DNA from: JBDGSM01 sp042217615
GTDB lineage: Archaea > Nanohalarchaeota > Nanosalinia > Nanosalinales > Nanosalinaceae
Direction: 5' to 3'
Length of the DNA: 9,849 nucleotides
NCBI GenBank assembly: GCA_042217615.1
Contig: JBDGSI010000055.1
Span: 1 to 9,849 of the forward strand
Shown piece after piece: positions 5,736 to 9,849 of the stretch. Below the pieces are notes generated by a model that saw nothing but the letters and a program-made list of their open reading frames with translations, made no database searches and was not told the origin of the DNA. Each line of letters starts with the position of its first letter. Positions within the stretch are counted from its first letter, which is position 1. Both the position numbers and the translations under genes were made by a program.

Positions 5736-7028
5736 GTGACGCTGTTGAAGAATGTTCGTTTTCTGGTTACCCAGAATCAGGAGCGTGAGGTTTTGGAGAA
5801 CGTTGATGTTTTGATTGAGGATGGTGAGATCGTTGAGATCGGTAGAGGCCTTCTTGACAGAGTATCTGCTGACAGTGTTTTGGACTGTTCTGAGAAGGTT
5901 GTTGTTCCTGGTTTGGTTAATCTTCATACTCATTCTTCTATGACTGTTTTGAGAGGTATTTCGGATAATGTCTGTCTTGATGAGTGGCTGGAGGATTATA
6001 TTTTTCCGGCGGAGCAGAGGATGGGCGAGGAAGAGGTTTTCCTTGGCTCTATGCTTGCCTGTATAGAAATGCTTGAGACCGGGACTACGTGTTTTAACGA
6101 CATGTATTTCCATATGGAGGAGGTAGCGGATGCTGTGGAGAGATCAGGTATCAGAGCAGTGCTTTCACATGGATTAATGGATTCAAACGGTGAGGCAGAG
6201 CTTTGGGAGGCTGAAAACCTTGTAAGAAAGTATAAGGATCATGAAAGAATTGTGCCAGGTATTGCTCCTCACTCGGTTTACACGTGCAGTGAAGGCCTTT
6301 TACTTGATACTAAGGAGTTAGCGGATAAGTACGGGACAGTTTACCATATTCATCTCTCCGAGACCAGGGATGAGAACAAAAGGGTTAAAGAGGAAAAAGG
6401 AATGACTCCTACAGAGTACCTGGATGAGCTTGCAATACTTGATGAGGATGTTGTTGCTGCTCACGCCACCCATCTTACACAGGAGGATGTAATCAGGTTG
6501 CAGGGACGGAAGACAGGTATCGCCCACAATCCTGCGGCAAACCTGAAGCTGGGAAGCGGAAGAGCCGATATACCTAACCTGAGAAGAAGAGGCCTTAACA
6601 TTGGCTTGGGGACGGATGGCCCTGCATCTAACAACAGTCTTAACCTGTTTGATGAGGCTAAAACCGCTTCTCTCATCCATAAGGAGGAAAGCCCTGAGGC
6701 AGTTACGGAGCAGGATATTCTTGACATGCTAACTATCGATGCTGCAAAGGCCTTGAACCTTGAAGACAGGATTGGAAGCATTGAGGAGGGGAAGAAAGCA
6801 GATCTTGTAACAGTTGATCTTAACAAACCATCTATGAGGCCTTTCCACGGCGTCAGAGGCGTTATATCAAATCTTGTTTACAGTTTTGACGGCGATGTTT
6901 CAGAAGTGTTTGTGAACGGGGAGCTGGTGGTTAGGAACGGTGAGGCCTTGAATCTTGACAGGGAGAAAGTGTTTAAGGCTGTCCAGGGTAAGGCCTTTGA
7001 GGTCGGGCAGCAGGATACCGGATTTTAG
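5736..7028 (+). CDS. mtaD: Amidohydrolase: SAH / methylthioadenosine / 5'-deoxyadenosine deaminase family
   Basis: A 430-residue cytoplasmic metal-dependent deaminase of the COG0402 amidohydrolase group. An N-terminal beta-sandwich part (NVDVLIEDGEIVEIG) leads into the TIM barrel, which has metal ligands HTH (64-66), the substrate/metal motif HIHLSE (204-209), H243 in AHATH, and D294 in GLGTDGPASNNSLNLFDE. A C-terminal amidohydrolase tail follows (GKKADLVTVDL). The TDGxxSNN signature is typical of 5-methylthioadenosine/S-adenosylhomocysteine deaminases and the archaeal 5'-deoxyadenosine deaminase, which convert these adenosine by-products of SAM chemistry to inosine forms for salvage. Sequence alone does not tell which substrate is preferred, so the symbol is a family label. 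The start is the GTG at 5736, where homology-like sequence begins (TLLKNVRFLVT); TTG 5727 would add three odd residues. Seven AGGCCT sites lie in this gene, in all three codon phases. Guanine or cytosine deaminase is less likely. Confidence 0.85.
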   Translation: MTLLKNVRFLVTQNQEREVLENVDVLIEDGEIVEIGRGLLDRVSADSVLDCSEKVVVPGLVNLHTHSSMTVLRGISDNVCLDEWLEDYIFPAEQRMGEEEVFLGSMLACIEMLETGTTCFNDMYFHMEEVADAVERSGIRAVLSHGLMDSNGEAELWEAENLVRKYKDHERIVPGIAPHSVYTCSEGLLLDTKELADKYGTVYHIHLSETRDENKRVKEEKGMTPTEYLDELAILDEDVVAAHATHLTQEDVIRLQGRKTGIAHNPAANLKLGSGRADIPNLRRRGLNIGLGTDGPASNNSLNLFDEAKTASLIHKEESPEAVTEQDILDMLTIDAAKALNLEDRIGSIEEGKKADLVTVDLNKPSMRPFHGVRGVISNLVYSFDGDVSEVFVNGELVVRNGEALNLDREKVFKAVQGKAFEVGQQDTGF

Positions 7029-7033
7029 TCACC

Positions 7034-7042
7034 TATTTAAAT
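7034..7042 (+). promoter_or_regulatory. Strong TATA box upstream of psmB
   Basis: TATTTAAAT is the best TATA match in the window. It lies six bases after the deaminase stop codon and about 93 bases before the psmB ATG. With the usual 25-base spacing, transcription would begin near 7065 and psmB would have a leader of about 70 bases, unlike the leaderless genes nearby. Confidence 0.5.
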
Positions 7043-7073
7043 GTGAAGAGTTGTTTTGGTACTAAGCTAGTTA

Positions 7074-7093
7074 AGAGGATTTTTTGATCCTCT
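7074..7093 (+). other. Stem-loop in the predicted psmB leader
   Basis: AGAGGAT (7074-7080) and ATCCTCT (7087-7093) form a perfect seven-pair stem with a six-base loop TTTTTG. It begins about ten bases after the predicted transcription start. It may be a leader structure controlling psmB or part of the 3' end of the deaminase transcript; the T run is in the loop and not after the stem, so it is not a classical terminator. Confidence 0.4.
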
Positions 7094-7134
7094 GATTGGG
7101 AGAAATGTTTTTCTGGTTTAGAGTGTGATAATAA

Positions 7135-7785
7135 ATGCAGAATAAGCAGTTGGAGAAGAAGGATATGGAAGAGTTTGAAACCGGTACCACTACTATTGGT
7201 TTGACCACTGATGAAGGAGTGATAATGGCAGCTGATAAGAGAGCTGCTTTAGGAGGTAGACTGGTCAGCAATAAACATGCGAAAAAGATTTACAAGATCG
7301 ACGATAATCTCGGGCTTACGATTGCCGGAAGTGTCGGAGATGCTCAGAAGATTGTCAGGGTTATGAAAAGCCAGTTGAAACTGCATAGACTGGAGACAAA
7401 GGAGCTTTCCGTTAAAGGTGCAGGCACACTGCTCTCCAATATTCTGCACGGTAACAAGATGATGCCGTTCATGAACCAGTTCATCCTTGGAGGAGTAGAG
7501 GAAGACGGTGAAGGAATCCTTTACAGTCTAGACCCTGCAGGAGGCCTTATGCCTCACAGAGAGTACACTGCAACAGGTTCCGGAAGCCAGATGGCCTTCG
7601 GAGTACTTGAAGACAACTACGAAGAAGATCTGGACCATGAAGAAGGAAGAAAAGTAGCTTCAAGAGCAGTCCAGGCAGCAATGGAGAGAGATACCTCCTC
7701 CGGAAACGGTATAATGGTTGCAGAGATTACGGAAGACGGTTACAAGGTTCTAGAGGAGAAAGAACTGGAATCAGTTCTCAAATAG
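7135..7785 (+). CDS. psmB: Proteasome subunit beta (catalytic, threonine protease)
   Basis: A 216-residue precursor of the 20S proteasome beta subunit. The first 17 residues (MQNKQLEKKDMEEFETG) are a short propeptide ending in Gly; self-cleavage before T18 exposes TTTIG, the N-terminal nucleophile. Counting from that Thr as 1, D17 (in MAADKRA) and K33 (in SNKHAKK) are in place, the GSGS motif is present, and RDTSSGNG supplies the conserved Asp and Ser. The active-site set is therefore complete. Beta rings stack between alpha rings and degrade unfolded proteins fed by an AAA ATPase in the cytoplasm. Length is normal for archaea (about 200-210). The start at ATG 7135 gives the expected propeptide. 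The gene has a strong TATA box and hairpin leader upstream, and fttA follows 88 bases downstream. The alpha subunit is not in the window. Confidence 0.95.
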   Translation: MQNKQLEKKDMEEFETGTTTIGLTTDEGVIMAADKRAALGGRLVSNKHAKKIYKIDDNLGLTIAGSVGDAQKIVRVMKSQLKLHRLETKELSVKGAGTLLSNILHGNKMMPFMNQFILGGVEEDGEGILYSLDPAGGLMPHREYTATGSGSQMAFGVLEDNYEEDLDHEEGRKVASRAVQAAMERDTSSGNGIMVAEITEDGYKVLEEKELESVLK

Positions 7786-7803
7786 AAGTAATCTAGAAGC
7801 CTC

Positions 7804-7820
7804 CTTCTACTGAAGAAGGC
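7804..7820 (+). other. Small hairpin between psmB and fttA
   Basis: CCTTCT (7804-7809) pairs with AGAAGG (7815-7820) around loop ACTGA, 18 bases after the psmB stop. No T tract follows, so termination here is unlikely; it could be a processing or stabilising structure in a psmB-fttA transcript. Six pairs is weak evidence. Confidence 0.3.
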
Positions 7821-7857
7821 AGAATCTACAGCCAGAGACATTTCAAGGATTTGAAAA

Positions 7858-7862
7858 GAGGT
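7858..7862 (+). promoter_or_regulatory. Possible Shine-Dalgarno site of fttA
   Basis: GAGGT lies 11 bases before ATG 7874, slightly further than usual. The short gap after psmB, the absence of a terminator and this site fit translation from a shared transcript. Confidence 0.4.
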
Positions 7863-7873
7863 TTAAAGAAGTT

Positions 7874-9751
7874 ATGGAAGAATTAGACGACGTTAAAAAG
7901 TACATACCATCAGATGCAAGCATATCTGACATCAAATTCGAAGGATCAGATATAGTGATTTACACAGACAGCAAAGATTTCTTCTTAAACAATTCAGAAA
8001 CAGTGAAGAGAATAGTATCAGATCTTAAAAAAAGAGTGGAGGTAAGGCCTTCTGCCAAACTTTTCACACAGCCTGAGAAGGCCAGGAAAACTGTAAAAGA
8101 TGTTATAGATGATGAAGCCGGCTTGGAAGAGGTTATTGTTCAGCCTAGCCTTGGTAAAATGATTATACGTGCTGAGAGACCTGGTGATGTTATAGGTGAT
8201 AATGGTGAAGGCCTTAGGGAGATCCGGGAGAAGACTCTTTGGTCTCCTCAGGTGGAAAGGGTTCCTGCTATCCAGTCTAAGGTTGTTGACAGAGCCCGTG
8301 AACTGACTGTTGAGGATCCTGAGTTCAGGAAGGAGTTTCTTCACGATGTTGGGGAGAAGATTCGTTTGGATAAGTCTGTAGGAGATGAATGGGTCCGTAT
8401 TTCAGGCCTTGGAGGATGTAGGCAGGTCGGAAGGTCTTGTTTCCTTGTGCAGACTGAGGAATCAAATGTTTTGATGGATGCAGGGATTAATCCTTCGGCT
8501 GAGCCTGGAAGCCAGGAGAACTTTCCATACTTGAATGCGCCGGAACTTGATCTTAGAGATCTGGACGCAGTTATCGTAAGCCATGCTCACATGGATCACA
8601 TCGGCATGATCCCTTACCTCTACAAGATGGGGTACGACGGTCCTCTTTACTGTACGAAGCCGACACGGGACTTGATGATCATGCTGACCCTTGACTATAT
8701 CGGACTCGCTCATTCGGAAGGCGGGGATGCACCTTATGATTCTTCAGCGATTAAGAAAGCAGTTAAGAGAACGATTACACCCGATTATGGAGAAGTAACC
8801 GATATAACGCCGGATATGCGTTTAACTTTGAAGAATGCAGGTCATATAATCGGTTCCTCACTTGTACATCTACACGTTGGAGAAGGCCTTCACAATATTC
8901 TGTACACCGGCGACTACAATTATGATTCAACGGAGATGCTTCGTGAAGCGGATACCGATTTCCAGCGTGTTGAGACAATGATTACCGAGTCAACATATGG
9001 AGGCAGGGATGATGAGCAGACGCCGAGAGATGAGGCCAACAAAAAGTTCCTCTCCAAGGTGAAGCAGACTTTGAAGAAGGGAGGAAAAGTTATCGTCCCA
9101 GTATTCGCCGTCGGAAGAAGTCAGGAAGTTTTAGGTCTTCTAGCGGATGAAATGGATCGAAGCTACTTTGACTATCCGGTCTACATTGACGGCATGATTA
9201 AGGATGTTAACGCTCTCCACACAGCTTATCCGGAGTTCCTGTCGAACAAGGTTCAGAAAAAAGTGTTTGAAGAGGAAAACAGTCCTTTCCTTCAGGACAA
9301 TATTAAGACAATAGGCAGCCACAGAGAAAGAGAAGAAGTCTATGAGTCAGGTCCGGGTATCATCCTTACGACTTCAGGATCCTTGACCGGTGGACCGGTA
9401 CTTTCCTACCTGGAAAACCTTGCTGAAAACGAGAAAAACACGTTAATCTTTGTAGGATACCAATTCGCAGGAAGCCTTGGAAGAAAAATACAGGAAGGAG
9501 CGGACAGAGTAGAGGTCAACGGAGAAAAAGTCGATGTCAACCTTGATACATACACAGTCTCAGGGTTCTCAGCTCACAGCGACAGACAGCAGATCATCAA
9601 CTTCTCCAAAAACCTGAGAAGTACACCTAACAAGATCCTGACAAACCACGGAGAGAAAAAGAACTGCTTCTCACTGGCCTCAGCACTTCACAAAATACTG
9701 AACATAGATACTTCAGCACCGCAGAACCTTGACGCAATAAGACTTAACTAA
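7874..9751 (+). CDS. fttA: Transcription termination factor FttA / aCPSF1 (KH + beta-lactamase + beta-CASP ribonuclease)
   Basis: A 625-residue member of the archaeal CPSF73-like family, which cuts nascent RNA at U-rich 3' ends and drives factor-dependent termination together with RNA polymerase and Spt4/5. Domains in order: two N-terminal KH domains (about 1-145), the second with the GDNG loop at 108-111 (GDVIGDNGEGL); the metallo-beta-lactamase domain from about 175, with HAHMDH (237-242), H324 in NAGHIIGS and D347 in YTGDYN; and the beta-CASP domain, with motif A E372 (TESTYGG), motif B H568 (GFSAHSD) and motif C H592 (LTNHGE). All metal-binding residues are present, so it should be an active zinc nuclease. 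Length is close to the usual 630-640. ATG 7874 gives a full KH domain. It follows psmB at 88 bases. AGGCCT occurs four times inside it. Shorter beta-CASP RNases (RNase J, aCPSF2) lack the KH pair, so the assignment is firm. Confidence 0.96.
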   Translation: MEELDDVKKYIPSDASISDIKFEGSDIVIYTDSKDFFLNNSETVKRIVSDLKKRVEVRPSAKLFTQPEKARKTVKDVIDDEAGLEEVIVQPSLGKMIIRAERPGDVIGDNGEGLREIREKTLWSPQVERVPAIQSKVVDRARELTVEDPEFRKEFLHDVGEKIRLDKSVGDEWVRISGLGGCRQVGRSCFLVQTEESNVLMDAGINPSAEPGSQENFPYLNAPELDLRDLDAVIVSHAHMDHIGMIPYLYKMGYDGPLYCTKPTRDLMIMLTLDYIGLAHSEGGDAPYDSSAIKKAVKRTITPDYGEVTDITPDMRLTLKNAGHIIGSSLVHLHVGEGLHNILYTGDYNYDSTEMLREADTDFQRVETMITESTYGGRDDEQTPRDEANKKFLSKVKQTLKKGGKVIVPVFAVGRSQEVLGLLADEMDRSYFDYPVYIDGMIKDVNALHTAYPEFLSNKVQKKVFEEENSPFLQDNIKTIGSHREREEVYESGPGIILTTSGSLTGGPVLSYLENLAENEKNTLIFVGYQFAGSLGRKIQEGADRVEVNGEKVDVNLDTYTVSGFSAHSDRQQIINFSKNLRSTPNKILTNHGEKKNCFSLASALHKILNIDTSAPQNLDAIRLN

Positions 9752-9762
9752 AAAAGAAGGCC

Positions 9763-9849
9763 TTAGTTTTCAACAGTCAAGTTACCGACTTCAAATGTTC
9801 TGCACTGCCAGAGCCCTTTCAAACTTTCTCTGGCATCTTTCTCCAGCTC
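9763..9849 (-). CDS. Possible C-terminal end of a convergent gene (partial)
   Basis: Read on the minus strand from the right edge, one frame is open for 28 residues, starting ELEKDARESLKGLWQC and ending FEVGNLTVEN, with TAA at 9763-9765. Residue make-up (Glu, Lys, one Trp) and codon choice resemble neighbouring genes, and it would end 11 bases from the fttA stop, a normal convergent arrangement. No family recognised from so short a piece. A second minus frame and one plus frame are also open over part of this stretch, so the call is tentative. Confidence 0.4.
   Translation of the reverse strand, partial: ELEKDARESLKGLWQCRTFEVGNLTVEN
9806..9835. other. Inverted repeat downstream of fttA
   Basis: TGCCAGAG (9806-9813) and CTCTGGCA (9828-9835) form a perfect eight-pair stem around a 14-base loop, 55 bases after the fttA stop, followed by a short pyrimidine tract (TCTTTCTCC). 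It may be a 3' structure of the fttA transcript, or lie by chance within the tentative convergent gene. Confidence 0.35.

Noticed and set aside
5646..6113. Minus-strand open frame of 155 codons
   Set aside because: It lies over the start of the deaminase gene and its divergent promoter region; its basic, Asn/Leu-rich composition is unlike real genes here.
6318..6826. Two minus-strand open frames inside the deaminase gene
   Set aside because: They are antisense shadows of a gene with complete catalytic motifs, with Ser/Arg/Leu-rich translation and no start signals.
7029..7134. C/D-box small RNA before psmB
   Set aside because: A CTGA is present but no good RTGATGA box or paired C'/D' boxes can be found.
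250..9763. CRISPR or regular repeat array from the AGGCCT copies
   Set aside because: Copies are irregularly spaced, only six bases long, mostly inside genes, and have no shared long flanks.

Overview
The window reads as archaeal chromosome. It carries a proteasome beta subunit with the N-terminal-threonine arrangement, the archaeal KH/metallo-beta-lactamase/beta-CASP termination ribonuclease (FttA, also called aCPSF1), and the zinc-binding C-terminus of an archaeal/eukaryotic-type prolyl-tRNA synthetase. Several genes have an AT-rich TATA-like element about 25 bases before the start codon and no Shine-Dalgarno site, as in leaderless archaeal transcripts. Proteins are rich in Asp and Glu at moderate GC, which fits a halophile such as a nanohaloarchaeon. 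That placement is inference only.

Layout. Positions 1-335 hold the 3' end of the prolyl-tRNA synthetase gene, followed by a T-rich terminator and a promoter region with an inverted repeat. Positions 429-2237 encode an OLD-family ATPase/TOPRIM nuclease, AT-rich and probably acquired. Positions 2265-3932 form a worn block: a frameshifted minus-strand gene remnant, an apparently intact PIN-like protein (2766-3554), and a plus-strand remnant broken by stops and a frame change. Positions 3956-4447 encode an unrecognised acidic protein, again AT-rich. From 4492 onward the genes look like housekeeping genes. A DEAD-box RNA helicase (minus strand) is divergent from an S-adenosylhomocysteine/methylthioadenosine/deoxyadenosine deaminase-type amidohydrolase. 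The proteasome beta subunit and then FttA follow on the plus strand. The last 87 bases may hold the 3' end of a convergent minus-strand gene.

How the genes relate. Positions 429-4447 look like an accessory segment between conserved genes. It holds a probable defence nuclease, a possible RNase, an orphan and two decayed genes. The right half handles RNA (helicase, FttA), protein turnover (proteasome) and purine/SAM by-product salvage (deaminase). psmB and fttA are 88 bases apart with no clear terminator between them and may be cotranscribed.

The most unusual signal is compositional. The palindrome AGGCCT occurs 28 times by hand count, against roughly two expected. It falls in all three codon phases, on genes of both strands, and in decayed or intergenic DNA. 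It is absent from the OLD gene and from the 3956-4447 gene, so it behaves as a signature of resident DNA and marks those two genes as newcomers.
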